64,000 nucleotides of DNA, taken from NCBI GenBank assembly GCA_039720395.1, contig CM077834.1:310001-374000 (forward strand), read 5' to 3'. The notes under the pieces are model-generated. The model did not search any database. It saw nothing but the letters and a program-made list of their open reading frames with translations, and was not told the DNA's origin. Positions 11,976 to 22,474 of this stretch are shown one piece after another. Positions within the stretch are counted from its first letter, which is position 1; each line of letters begins with the position of its first letter. Source of the stretch: Liquidambar formosana (lineage: Eukaryota; Streptophyta; Magnoliopsida; Saxifragales; Altingiaceae). A program made the position numbers and the translations under genes.

Positions 11976-12617
11976 GGGGATAAGTGGTTTAAAAATTTTA
12001 AATCATCATCCCAAGCATAAACTATAAAGAACATATCATTTCAAACATAAATCAAGAAATCAATAATAAGAATATCATCCAAGCATAAACCATAAAGAAC
12101 CTAAAATCAAAACCCCATGAGGTTATAATTGTTTCTAATACTATTAAATAAAGCCAATAAACTTTTAAAAACTAAAGTTATTGGTTGAAAGTTTGGAGCA
12201 AATCATAACACTTATATATATGTTTCAAAACTAATTATCATGTCATCATACTTCTATTGGATCCCACAAAAGAAGTATTTGTTTCAGCCAAAACTTTATT
12301 AGGATAAGTAAAAGCATCAAACATCTACTACGAAGGAGTGAGTATTTCTTTTACACCAAAATGTAAAGTGAGACAATTGTGCCTCCACTCACGAGTCCTT
12401 AAACGAGTTCATTAACGAATATTTTATCAAGCCCCTAAACAAGCTTCTCATCAAATTTTTAACGAACTTGTTCACGAATCTAAATAAGCCGAGCTTTAAT
12501 ATGTTCAAGCTTGACTTGTTTACTAAACGAGTTTAGAATTCAAACTTAAACTTTGCTCATTTATTAATTGATCGAACTTGAGCCAAGGCCTTAACAAACT
12601 TTCTTCCGAGTGGTTAA

Positions 12618-14718
12618 TGTAACAGCCCTAAAGAAATATAAATAAATAAATTTAATTAAGATATGATTATTATCTAAATTAATTTGTGTTAATATCACTA
12701 AATAGTAAAATTAATAGTATAATATTAATATACATAACTATATATATAATTACCTGCTTAAGATAAACCAATTAACATAAACTAATTAAGATAAACTGAT
12801 TAGAAAAGAAAAATCTGGCAGATATGTTTTGCATGTAAGTGATGGGTGGCAAGAAGTGAGAAGGGGGAGGGATGAGTCATTCCACAGGTGTCTGTCTCCC
12901 GGAGAGCTCAAGCTACGTGTTCTCACGAGGGCTGTACTGAAAACTCTATAAATGGCAATTAAGCAGAGAAAAAAATTAAAGAAAAAAAACGGGTAGAACA
13001 GGAAGGATACAGGGAGAAATTGTTACGAAGGATTTGAAGAGCAAACTGCTGTGATTTAAGTAAGTTTTAACATCTATTTTGGTCTTGTAATAGTCTTTGG
13101 TTTCAATTTAATTTTAATTTGAAGGAATTTTGAATTTCAAAAGCTTAAATTAGCTTTAATGGTGTCTGAATTTCAGTAGATTAGTTCTCCTTCTATGCTT
13201 TATTATTTAACGCCATTTTTGATGCTTTAGAATCCTTATGGTATGTGGATATTACGTCTGAATTTTGGTGAAGAATGGTTAGACATGGAAGGAGTATTTA
13301 AGGCTTAAATTTTCGGATTGAGTTTTGAACACCAGAACTTTATTTGTAAATCTGAATTAGTGTATTTATGTTTTCTCAAAATTAACCATAGAATATGAAA
13401 ATAGACATTGTAAGCTTCGTCTGGGATTTTGAATCACTCGAATCCGACATCGTATGAAAAAGATATAAGCAATTGAAGTTTTGTCCTTCACTGTAATTAT
13501 TTTTCTGCAAATCGTGCCATTTCAGTAATATATTATGAAGAAGACGACTTGGCTGTAAATAAATTGACCTGTTTTGTAAATACGTTGTCCTGTTTCGTAA
13601 ATAAAATGTCCTGTTTTGTAAATATAATATGAAAGTGTACTGTTTTGTAGTTTAATTTCAAAAAAAAAAAAAAAACAGAATTTTATTCAAAATGCTAAGG
13701 CTCTGTTTGGCTACTGAAAAAGTGATTATCTTTCCTTTAAATGCCTTAAGCATTATTAAATAATTTTTAAAATAATAATAATTGTTATTTTGAAAATAAA
13801 TTAAATTTTCACAACTAAAAACTATATTTATGATGAATTGGTTATTTTCTTTGATTGGTTAATAAACCATAGTTTTAAGAAATACATTAATAAATAAATA
13901 AATAAATAATAAAATTAAGCACATGTTGTTGATATTGGAGATATAATTTTTAAATGATGAACTTGTAGGGACCCTTAAGACTTTATATATTAATTTTTGA
14001 TTTAATCCAATAATTGTGGCACATTTTTCTATTGAGATAATACTATTTTTATAGCATAAATTATTGTTGTTATTATTATGGATACTAATGAATTGTGGAG
14101 AGGTTAGCCGGGGCGGATCCAGTCAAGTATGCTCTGCAGTTAGTGTACTAATATACTAAATCATTGAACAAGTATGCCATGACTAGTATACACATATGAT
14201 AGGGACATATGTGCTGTGACTGTAATAACACGCATGTACGGCAAGAGGCTTGTGTGGGTTATTGTTATTTGTATTTTGCAGGTTGCAGATAGCAACAGAG
14301 GCTCCGGTATGAAAATTTTTATATTGGAAAAAAAAAATAGTAGAATAATGTACCATAATATAAATGTGCGTTTTGAATCATTATAATATGATTATTTTTG
14401 TACTAAGATTAATACTAAATTAAAATAGATGTTATTCTTACTGAGCTGTGTAGCTCACCCTTATTATAATAAATTTTTCTGGCTGATGAGGAAACGATTG
14501 AAAGAAGTAGAAAAGTTTTGGGTTGCGCATATAAAAAAGAAACTTTATAATGTTTTATTTGTACTCTATAGTTGATAAGTTAAAGTTTGTAAGGAATTAT
14601 TATGGAAATATATGGTTGCACCTTTTATGTTTAATAACTTAGTATCAATATTATATTTTATAGATGAAAATTTCAAATTATTTTTTTTTTAGGTTACGAT
14701 GATATTACGGGTGTTACA
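12618..14718 (+). mobile_element. Solo LTR of a Ty3-type element inside the hAT element
   Basis: Termini TGTAACAGCCC...GGGTGTTACA form inverted ends, flanked by GTTAA and ATTAA, a 5-bp target duplication with one difference. A TATA box (CTCTATAAATGG) lies near 12944. The motif ACTGAGCTGTGTAGCTCA at about 14440 is shared with the LTR at 37509-39990 (ACTGAGCGTGTAGCTCA) and is familiar from Ty3 chromovirus LTRs. No internal region remains. Confidence 0.8.
13555..13650 (+). repeat. Short tandem repeat, about 21-26 bp units
   Basis: CCTGTTTTGTAAAT(A/T) recurs four to five times with variable spacing inside the solo LTR. Confidence 0.75.
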
Positions 14719-14759
14719 ATTAATGAGTGGCTCATCCCATTTGCAGCCCTACCTTAAAG

Positions 14760-15795
14760 GTTAAACTATATACTTTTCACTGGTTTTAGGCCGGGGTCTT
14801 CTATATGTTTTTTAGGCTTGGGCAACGGTCTAGGTTACTTAATGATTGAGCCACCACGGAGAAAACGTGTTCATGTGCAAAAAGGTTCCATCTGTTTCAC
14901 AGCAAGCCAAAAAGTCCATTACCGTATCTGTTTCATAAATTTCCCTATTGCAGCGTGGGAAGAAAAGGAAATTTATGCTGGGGAAAATTTATGCACTCGA
15001 TTTAAATGCTCAAACAATTAATAAAAATTGAAAATTTTGGTAAGATAAAATATCAAATCATATAAGTAATAACATTTGAAATTATAAAACCTAGAGCATA
15101 TAATATAAGAAAAATATGAAAGAGATTTATGTAAAATAAAGTTAAAATAACTGGTTACGAGAAGGCATGTGTGCTCATGCTATCTAAAAGGAGTTGTCAT
15201 TTTCCTATGTACAATTGTTCCAAAATATACGAAAATATGATGGTAATATATAGGAGAAAAATGATGAAAATATGAAAGAAAAGAGTGAAGAAGATATACT
15301 CCACAGAAAAAAGAAGAATGTGTGTTAATGTGTTTTAGGTCTCCTAATGGTGTATGCCTATAACCGTTTTTGGGCTTTAATGCCAAATCGACGGTAAAAT
15401 TTATTGGGTTGTAACAACCCAAGAGTTACAATATAAATGGGAATATATATAGGCTACAATAGAGTCTAATAGTCTTGAGAGTTAATTCCCATATCAGTTA
15501 CATGCGAGTTATGAAGCTTACTCACCAATAGTTTTAACAATTTAAACCTTTTGTCCAATTAATTTCTTGGACACGATAAGTTTGTGTGAAGCACAGGTAC
15601 ACTAGTCCTATATATAAGCATTTTCTAGCTCGTCCCCTCACATTGGATGGTAGAATGGGGGAAAAAACAACGAAATTGATTTTAAGCTTTTGTCAGATTA
15701 ACTTTTTGAATAGGAGCTCGTTTACTGTCCATCTGACATCGGTTTTGCCTTCTATAGGTACCCAAATGAACTTTATTGCAATGGGGCAATCATAT
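14760..15795. other. Intergenic region, nothing recognised
   Basis: AT-rich. The open frames at 14818-15021, 15180-15422 and 15586-15810 have no recognised domain and are not called. No element ends seen. Confidence 0.45.
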
Positions 15796-15804
15796 ATTTA
15801 TTTA

Positions 15805-17121
15805 GGGTAAATTACACTTAAGGGTCCAGAGTTTAGGGTAAGTTTCACTTAAGGGTCCAGAATTTCAATTGCGTCAATTTGGTACCCAATGTTAGTGTTG
15901 ACCAAAAATCAAAGACGGTGTTAACGAAATTTCTAAAATGACTTTAATGCCCTTCACAAAACCACGTCGTTTTTGCCTGTGCTCTCAAACCTACACCCCA
16001 TTCTTCATCGTCGGCGTCGGCAGCGTGAATTTCTCCTTATCTGACGACATGCGCGAGCTGTGTGCGCTGCTTTTCCCCATAGCAGAAGAAGAGTCCTCGT
16101 TGGCGCAGGGATTGAAAGCGACATCACGGTCGCCGGGGGAGGTAAGAGCCACAGTAGATGCGGCGAGGACGGACACAACAAGAGTGCAGGACCCTTCATC
16201 TCGAAAAATTGAACGGAATATTACAACCGATGAAGAGATCCTTTTGTTAGCCTCGAACGACAATGGATGAAATCCAACCAACTTCGCCACCACTATCACC
16301 ATTAAATCCACCCAATCAGATTCGCCACCACTGTTTTCCCTCTTCCCTCATCATCCTCGCCGATGTCCCCATCAAAAATGATGGAGATGAGTTCTTGAAA
16401 CAGTGGTGTCGGCGATTGGTTTGGATTAATACCCCACCGTGGGATGAGTTCTTTAAAATTGCCGGATTTTCGGGTTATAAACCCGAGACTTTTGGCTCAA
16501 AATGATTATGATTCTGCTAGTTTTTGGATGAACGATTTATACGCGCTTGTAGTGCTCCGCAAGAGCTTCAATTCGGCTATTGAATAGCTGAATTTGGTTG
16601 AGAAATGAGTGAGATAAGTTAGGGGGAAGTTGGCCCGAAACAAAACTCAAATCTGACATTTTCTCCTTCAACCTGTTTTGAGGTTGAAGGTGAAGTGGAT
16701 TGTAATCCAGTGTGGTGCACTCACCTACATGTGCCGTGTTCCTCAGCATTTGAAGACCATAGGCTGACCCTATTGACTCCAAATTTAACGGGTAGATTCT
16801 TCTTGATGAGACCTACCATGTGAGACCCTTAGTTGACCATTTTGACCATAAATTGATCAACTTTGATTTTCAGATTTGAGCTATATTGGTGTAAAATAGG
16901 GTATTCATACCCATCAAAAGGGTAAAATAGGAATAATATAGGTCACATGCACGGCATGTGCAAAATTAGAGGCAGAACCGTTTGGTCAACTAACGGATTA
17001 TGACGGTGGACCCCAAATTGAAACCCAACTAATAATTTGGATACCAAATTGACGCAATTAAAATTTGGAACCCTTAAGTGAAATTTACCCCAAACTCTGG
17101 ACCCTTAAGTGTAATTTACCC
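15805..17121. mobile_element. MULE-type element with captured sequence
   Basis: Both ends begin GGGTAAATTACACTTAAGG (right end inverted), and the terminal inverted repeat runs for about 95 bp through CAATTGCGTCAATTTGG. It is flanked by a 9-bp duplication ATTTATTTA (15796-15804 and 17122-17130); nine bp is the Mutator hallmark, although this one is low complexity. The interior is more GC-rich than its surroundings. Its 16430-16870 segment is an inverted homologue of 56560-57000. A 110-residue open frame at 15938-16270 has no recognised domain; it may be shuffled coding DNA. The right end lies 190 bp from the P450 stop codon. Confidence 0.8.
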
Positions 17122-17160
17122 ATTTATTTACTTATGGTAAAATCACATACATTCTTCTTC

Positions 17161-17166
17161 TTTTAT
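17161..17166 (-). promoter_or_regulatory. Probable poly(A) signal of the P450 gene
   Basis: The minus strand reads AATAAA here, about 145 bp after the P450 stop codon, within the short stretch left between the gene and the MULE-type element. Position and spacing fit a plant poly(A) signal, but this is inference. Confidence 0.35.
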
Positions 17167-17311
17167 TTTTTGGCTAGGAAAATCCCATACATTCAACCAC
17201 AGTACTACATTCAACCACAATACTAACAAGAAGAAAGGACCAAAAAAAAAGGAAAAAAAAAAAATTGCAGATAACATAAATTTTTTTTTTGTTGGGGTAA
17301 ATCCGATTCAT

Positions 17312-18838
17312 TCAACTGGTCATTCGATCATGTGCACGAACGCATCTTTCCTTGACTCTCACAGGTAACCCACCTCTCATTCTAAGAGTCAAAGACAACA
17401 AATGCTCAGGACACTTCTCTTTCTCCAATACGTCCACCTCGAACCTCTCGATTACAGAAGCAGCTATGGACTTCATCTGCATATACGCCATATCCTTTCC
17501 CAAACATATTCTCGGCCCGGCGTGAAACACCGGGAACCGAAACGCGCTCTCCGGCCGAAACTTTCCGTTTTCCAACCACCTTCCCGGCGAAAACTCGCGG
17601 CAATTCTCACCCCATATGCTCTCCATTCTCCCCATCGCGTACGCCTGATATATGACCAACCATCCTTTCTTCACCAAAGTTCCGTCCGGCAAGACATCGT
17701 CGTGCCGGCAAGCCTTGCTGTCGAACGGCACCGGTGGGTACAATCGCATCGTTTCAGAAATGGCTGCATGCAAGTAATTCATGTCTCGTAGCTCGTCCAA
17801 ACTATATGGATCGCCGATATTTTTTCCACTGCGAAGCCTAATTATCTCCAGCTCCTTTAATATTTTTTTCTCAATGTCGGGTCTCGATGATAATAGCCAA
17901 AAGAACCAGCTAAGAGCCGACGATGTCGTGTCTCTCCCGGCGAGAATGAAGCTTATAATGATATCCCGGAGAAACTCGGCCGAATTTTCGTCGTTTGCGA
18001 TAAACCGGGATAGTAAATCGGCATCATTTCTATTTGATTTTTCACTTATTCTTGACCGTATAATCTTCTCAGCAAATTCATGTACCGTCGAAATTGATGC
18101 TTTTAGTCTCCGCTCTGATCCAAAGTTGAGAAACCTCTTTGTCTTCCACATAAATGGAAAGGAATGCATGAACCTCTCGTAGCTAAGTGTAGCAGCGTCT
18201 GCAAACGAACGCATGAACTCGCTGCCGACAGATCCGTCGCCGCCAAGACAACTCGGGTCGACGTTGAAAGCCAACTTACAAACATTGTCGAACGCGAACC
18301 TTTCGAAAATATCTTGAAAATCCAAAACCCCTTTCGTCTTGGAGGCTCTTTCCAAAACTGGTACCAACCTCGTCCCTAGCTCCACCATTACATTCTCCAT
18401 TACGAAATTTGCGAGCGATTTGGTATTGAACTCATAGCTCGCGGTTTTTCGCTGGATTTTCCAGAGTTCCCCGTCCGAGTTGAAGATACCTCGGCCGAGG
18501 AAATCTTCAAGAACAGTTATGAATTGATCGCCTTTGGGATAGTTTTCAAAATTCGTCTTGAGCATGTGTTCGACATTTAACGGATTCGCCGTGATGAGAC
18601 CCTGGTCACTGCCAGGACGGTAGTAGACGCTGGTGTTGGTGGGACAAAGGCTGAGGACATCGGTGGTCCAGTCTAGGAACCGGTGGCGAAATCTGAGAAA
18701 CTCCGGTAGGGTTCCAACGATGGGGTAGATTTTGAAGCCTGTGTTGATGGGTTTCTTTTGCGTGGAGTAGAAGTTGTAGTAGAGATAAAGAGTCATAAGG
18801 AAGAAGAAGAGGAGACATTGGAGAGACAAGGGCTCCAT
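17312..18838 (-). CDS. Cytochrome P450, CYP94 family (fatty-acid/jasmonate oxidase type)
   Basis: An intact intronless frame of 508 residues, the usual length for CYP94, which is normally intronless. Visible features: hydrophobic membrane anchor at residues 5-25; C-helix WKIQR (W126, R130); I-helix oxygen-binding AGRDTT (300-305); K-helix ETMR (E362, R365) followed by LYPPVPFDSK; FSPGRW (416-421); heme loop FHAGPRICLG with Cys445 as axial ligand. Family members are ER-bound monooxygenases that omega-hydroxylate fatty acids (CYP94A and others) or oxidise jasmonoyl-isoleucine (CYP94B/C); the sequence does not decide between these roles. The frame continues upstream to an ATG at 18910, but that ATG would precede the predicted transcription start set by the TATA box at 18914-18921, and the extra 24 residues come from CT-repeat DNA, so I choose the ATG at 18838. 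Confidence 0.93.
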   Translation of the reverse strand: MEPLSLQCLLFFFLMTLYLYYNFYSTQKKPINTGFKIYPIVGTLPEFLRFRHRFLDWTTDVLSLCPTNTSVYYRPGSDQGLITANPLNVEHMLKTNFENYPKGDQFITVLEDFLGRGIFNSDGELWKIQRKTASYEFNTKSLANFVMENVMVELGTRLVPVLERASKTKGVLDFQDIFERFAFDNVCKLAFNVDPSCLGGDGSVGSEFMRSFADAATLSYERFMHSFPFMWKTKRFLNFGSERRLKASISTVHEFAEKIIRSRISEKSNRNDADLLSRFIANDENSAEFLRDIIISFILAGRDTTSSALSWFFWLLSSRPDIEKKILKELEIIRLRSGKNIGDPYSLDELRDMNYLHAAISETMRLYPPVPFDSKACRHDDVLPDGTLVKKGWLVIYQAYAMGRMESIWGENCREFSPGRWLENGKFRPESAFRFPVFHAGPRICLGKDMAYMQMKSIAASVIERFEVDVLEKEKCPEHLLSLTLRMRGGLPVRVKERCVRAHDRMTS

Positions 18839-18840
18839 AT

Positions 18841-18861
18841 GAGAGAGAGAGAGAGAGAGAA
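18841..18861 (-). repeat. GA/CT microsatellite in the P450 leader
   Basis: Ten GA units on the plus strand give a CT run immediately upstream of the chosen start codon. CT-rich leaders are common in plant genes and may also act as GAGA-type promoter elements. Confidence 0.85.
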
Positions 18862-18913
18862 GATAAGAGATAAAGGTAGAGATAGCGATAGAGATAGCCA
18901 GACTGATCACTGG

Positions 18914-18921
18914 CTATATAG
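18914..18921 (-). promoter_or_regulatory. TATA box of the P450 gene
   Basis: CTATATAG on the minus strand, about 75 bp upstream of the chosen ATG. A start about 30 bp downstream would give a leader of about 45-50 nt. No competing TATA is closer. Confidence 0.65.
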
Positions 18922-18964
18922 TGTTTGTGATGGGATTCAACTACCAAAATATAAACGAGTCAGA

Positions 18965-19059
18965 TTAGTGCCTTTGGTGGAACTAGATGAGGTTATAGTA
19001 ACTAATTTGAGGGAGCGTCCTATACTAATGCCATAGGTGGAACTGGATCAGGTTATAGC
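18965..19059 (-). repeat. Direct duplication in the P450 upstream region
   Basis: TAGTGCCTTTGGTGGAACTA with following GAGGTTATAG (18966-18998) is repeated as TAATGCCATAGGTGGAACTG with CAGGTTATAG (19026-19059). Each unit is about 34 bp. These lie between the TATA box and the LTR at 19061. Confidence 0.7.
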
Positions 19060-19060
19060 T

Positions 19061-20046
19061 TGTTGGAAATCAACACCAATTCTCCTAAAATCTAGATTCC
19101 TCTTCACTTTCTTTTCCTTCTCTTTTTTTTCTCTCTCTCTAGAATCTTCAACCTTCTTCTTTATACTTCTTTCTCTCTTATTACTCCCTCAATCAGTACT
19201 ATAAAGATAGACTATTTTTGCAACGTTTTTTTGTCTCAAAATATTCGTTCACTTTGAAAAGTTAAATCATAATTTTTCTAAGTTGCTTACATTATTCTTT
19301 GTTATTTGAATATTTACCTTCAAAACAAAACCCAATACAAAAAAAATGAAGGCATTTTTGGAGAGATGGAACTTAATAAATGACAAGTCAATACAGTGAT
19401 GACTTTTTCTTAAATTCCATTTTTTGTCAAACATGACCTATCTTTGTGGGACGGAAGAAGTATTTACTTTCTCTCTCTAGAAGCTTCCTTCTCTCCCTTC
19501 CTTATCTTATTTTCTCACCTTACATTGTTAAAGGTTCTAGTAGCTTCAACTCGGTTTCATCGACGGTGGCAGCATCTATAAAAGGGGTGAGCCTTCCTAG
19601 TGTGTGCGTCATGTGGAGTGAAACACAAGTGTGAGTGAGTCTTCCATTGTGTGTACGTGTGATGTAGTGTGGAAAGTCTCAAATCTAAGTGAGGGTGTTA
19701 TAAGGTGTAATATGTGTATAGTGTATCTAATTGTGAGTGTGTAGTGTTCCTTGAGTGTATGTGAGTGTAGTATTTCTAAGGTATGAGTAAGTGGTAAAGT
19801 GAGGATGTCTAGTGTGTATTACAAATATGGTAATATTGTGTGAGTGAGAGTTTAGTTTTTTTGTGGTGAGTCTCATGTGTACAATATAATTTGTTCAGTA
19901 TAATCAAATATTTAATTTTAGTTTTCACTGTGTTCTACTCAACCTAGCTTAACCAATTTGATGGAGTGTCTATAATCTCGTACTACTTTACAGTCCATTT
20001 AAACTTTGTAATCCATTTAGATCCCTCTTATTATTGGTCTCCAACA
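19061..20046 (+). mobile_element. LTR of a retrotransposon upstream of the P450
   Basis: Begins TGTTGGAAATCAACACC and ends GGTCTCCAACA, inverted TGTTGG/CCAACA ends. A TATA box (CTATAAAAGGGG) at about 19575 gives plus orientation. The 19590-19760 part closely matches 63850-64000, so the family has at least two copies here. No clear 5-bp target duplication was found, so one end may be imprecise. A Stowaway-like MITE (19192-19462) is inserted in it. Confidence 0.65.
19192..19462. mobile_element. Stowaway-like MITE, copy 2, nested in the LTR
   Basis: Starts TACTCCCTCAATCAGTAC and ends GTGGGACGGAAGAAGTA, with internal AAAGATAGACTATTTTTG mirrored by GACCTATCTTTGTGGGAC. Related to 6444-6720. Confidence 0.75.
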
Positions 20047-20098
20047 AGTAGGTTGCTATATATTATGGTAGGTAAAGAAACCTCTTTAGCCTCCCATA

Positions 20099-20953
20099 CT
20101 GGGATTGGATCCTCTCCGGTCCACTCCCGTCAAGTTTTCTCCAGCTGATGCCTGTTAATGAGCCACGTTATTGTAAGTTGATCCCATGGCTTACAGCAAG
20201 CCAGATCACCCACCCATTTATGGATTTTTTTTAACCCTCCTACTGTATATGTTCTGTCATTAATGGGATGAATCCAATCTCTCATAGATTCTCTCTCTTC
20301 ATGCATCATCGGACCGGAGACAATTAACACTCAAATCATATCCAGGGGATGGAATAACAGAGAAGGTGGACCATATTGATTAATCACAAGGAGAGGATCG
20401 ATCAAGAGTACGATTGAGTTACAGAGCAAGAGGGTCAAATGAATTTGGCTCACTACTGCCAATCATAGATTCGTATAAACCAAAGGGATGGATGGAGAAT
20501 TAAAGGGATGTTGGAAGGAAACAGAGAATGGAGATTTTTTTAGAATAATATACATATTTTTGTTGTGTTCATCTATATGAAATTCATTCCATCCCTGTTA
20601 TGAGAACAAGTTTGGTTTGCTTGTATATATGGGTGGATTTGGTGGAGGCAAGCAATGTTTCATTGAAGGTCTCAGTAGTCTCATCCTTTTTCATTATAAT
20701 TTTGGTTTTACTTGTATATAAGGGTGGATTTGGTAAACCATTTATGGAGATTATGTTTGATAACTTCATAAAATTTTAAACCTACTCATATATGCACTGT
20801 TTTTGGAATGCGGTTTTGGAAAACAATCCGAGTAAATGACATGGCTTATTATAAGCCATGGGAATAACTTACAATGGCGTGGCCCATTTACAGCCGTTAA
20901 CTGGAGAAAACATGACAGCAAAGGACCGGAAGAGATACGAACCCTCCCATCCT
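20099..20953. mobile_element. TIR element with about 110-bp inverted ends
   Basis: The left end (20099-20210: TCTCCGGTCC, TTTTCTCCAG, ATTGTAAGTT, CCCATGGCTTA in order) is mirrored, in the same order on the minus strand, at 20828-20953. The interior is AT-rich and non-coding. No target duplication is clear, so the superfamily is undecided. Confidence 0.6.
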
Positions 20954-21181
20954 ACCCTTTTTTTCTTAGCTGAAAAAAGAAAAGAAAAGAAAAAGAAAAC
21001 ATGCACTACCAAAATATATTTATGAGACAGTTGGCTTTCATATCCATCGCGACATGCAGCCAACCCAAGTACAGCACCCCACCACCAGGAAACAGTGCAT
21101 TAGATTTTGTCATTAAATATCACATCGTAATTTATGATGTTGTCCCTACTTTGCCTAACCTAGCTAAAATAATTAAAATGA

Positions 21182-21331
21182 GGAGGATGCTACGGTCAGC
21201 CGCGGAGGGTGGACCGTCGCGCTCCCATTGTTGCGTGCATGACACACACATGTGGGACCCACGGTGCGTGTCATGCACGCACCAATGGGAACGCGACGGT
21301 CCGCCCTTCGCGGCTGACCGTAGCATCCCTC
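21182..21331. mobile_element. Palindromic MITE with 9-bp target duplication
   Basis: About 150 bp, almost entirely one inverted repeat: GATGCTACGGTCAGCCGCG on the left and CGCGGCTGACCGTAGCATC on the right, with GTGCGTG/CATGCACGCA arms near the centre. Flanked by identical TTAAAATGA (21173-21181 and 21332-21340), suggesting Mutator-type mobilisation. Unusually GC-rich for the region. Open frames crossing it on both strands are by-products of the palindrome. Confidence 0.85.
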
Positions 21332-21447
21332 TTAAAATGATTGGGAGAACATACATTAAGGGAGATGAGGACAACCTCATCAGAACCGGACTCAAAATCT
21401 ATGAGAATCTAGCTACAACTAATCTGCAGTGTAGCTGAGGGCAAAAA

Positions 21448-21607
21448 CTCCCATGTAATTGTGACACGGGCACGTGGTGTCACAGGTCAATCAGAAGAAA
21501 ACAAAGTGAAAATGTCAACGTACTTTTTGGTCAACAATTTTACTTTATTTGTTTTTGATTGGCCCGTAACACTATGTGCCCATGTCACAGTTACATGGAA
21601 GTTCTTC
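21448..21607. mobile_element. MITE related to the split copy at 7390-8825
   Basis: AACTCCCATGTAATTGTGAC...GGCACGTGGTGTCAC on the left mirrors GTAACACTATGTGCCCATGT...ACATGGAAGTTCTTCTC on the right, around a core with GGTCAATCAGAA and TTTTTGATTGGCC. Non-coding. Target duplication unclear. Confidence 0.65.
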
Positions 21608-22465
21608 TCTTAGGTGAGGGGGACCTACATAAGAGTTAATTGGGTGCATAAGTTTGGTTGAAAATCTGGAGAGGATGGCAACACAAAGATAGGATATTGA
21701 CATGTTGTCCTTCCTTTCTTTAATTCTTTATTTTTTTTAAAGATAAAAATAAAAGAGTATTAAATAATTTTAGTGTATTTTACATAATAATAAATGTACA
21801 AATAACAAGTCTATCATTTTGAATGAGACCCTATCTAACAAAATTGGATTTATCGCAATGGTTAATCGTAACGAGTCATAGAATCAAGTTCTAGAAATCA
21901 TTGCATTGTCACTATTTCGAATTTCTACACTTTGATAATGGTTGATCAATGTTAGGGAATCAACTTCTAGAAATCCTTTGCATTGCCACTATTTTGAATT
22001 TCTACGCCTCATTTGTGATGATTGCTGGCCATCCTTCTTGATCTTGTTTGATTTGTACCTTCAATACTGTGAAAACTACACTCAAGCGAACTTCTTTACG
22101 GAATTGATTTAATTAATTTGGTTTTCAAAAAAAATGAATGATGGCTACATTGATTTAATCACGTAACCTTCCTTTTCACAAAAGGATTGGCCACGTACAT
22201 TGATTTATTAATCACGTACCTTGCTTGCCTCTTCACAAAAGGATACATAACGGAATTGATTTAATATAATACCAACTTGATAATGTATAATGGCACGGCC
22301 ACTTGACCATACTTCACTAATGGTTGTCAGAGAAAAAATGAAAAAAAATTGAGGAGATAAAGCAGAAGGACAGCAACTGACTTTTAGCTTTGAAATCAAG
22401 GAGTATTCTCCTAAAGGCTAAATGTGGTCCAGCTTTCAAAACAGAGCATAAAGATGAGGTATGTA
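21608..22465. other. AT-rich spacer, nothing recognised
   Basis: Two imperfect direct repeats (GAATCAAGTTCTAGAAATC / GAATCAACTTCTAGAAATC near 21880 and 21958) are the only structure seen. Confidence 0.45.
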
Positions 22466-22474
22466 CGTAATGTC

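Larger units (their letters stand above)
11804..14751. mobile_element. hAT-type non-autonomous transposon
   Basis: Flanked by a perfect 8-bp target duplication CCTTAAAG (11796-11803 and 14752-14759). The terminal inverted repeats are TAGGGTTGCAAACGAGTC on the left and, read from the right end, TAGGGCTGCAAATGGGAT. Subterminal sequence is rich in GAGCTTGGCTCG-type inverted motifs. The 8-bp duplication and (C/T)AGGG(G/T)TGCAAA ends are typical of hAT elements. No transposase frame is present. After removing the LTR nested at 12618-14718, the element would be about 0.84 kb. Confidence 0.85.

Noticed and set aside
17402..18379. Plus-strand and alternate-frame ORFs opposite the P450
   Set aside because: Shadows of the P450 coding strand without recognisable domains.
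18839..18910. Upstream ATG at 18910 as P450 start
   Set aside because: It would precede the expected transcription start given the TATA box at 18914-18921, and the added 24 residues derive from CT-repeat leader.
21001..21438. 145-residue frame on plus and 87-residue frame on minus
   Set aside because: Both cross the palindromic MITE at 21182-21331, which keeps frames open on both strands by symmetry.
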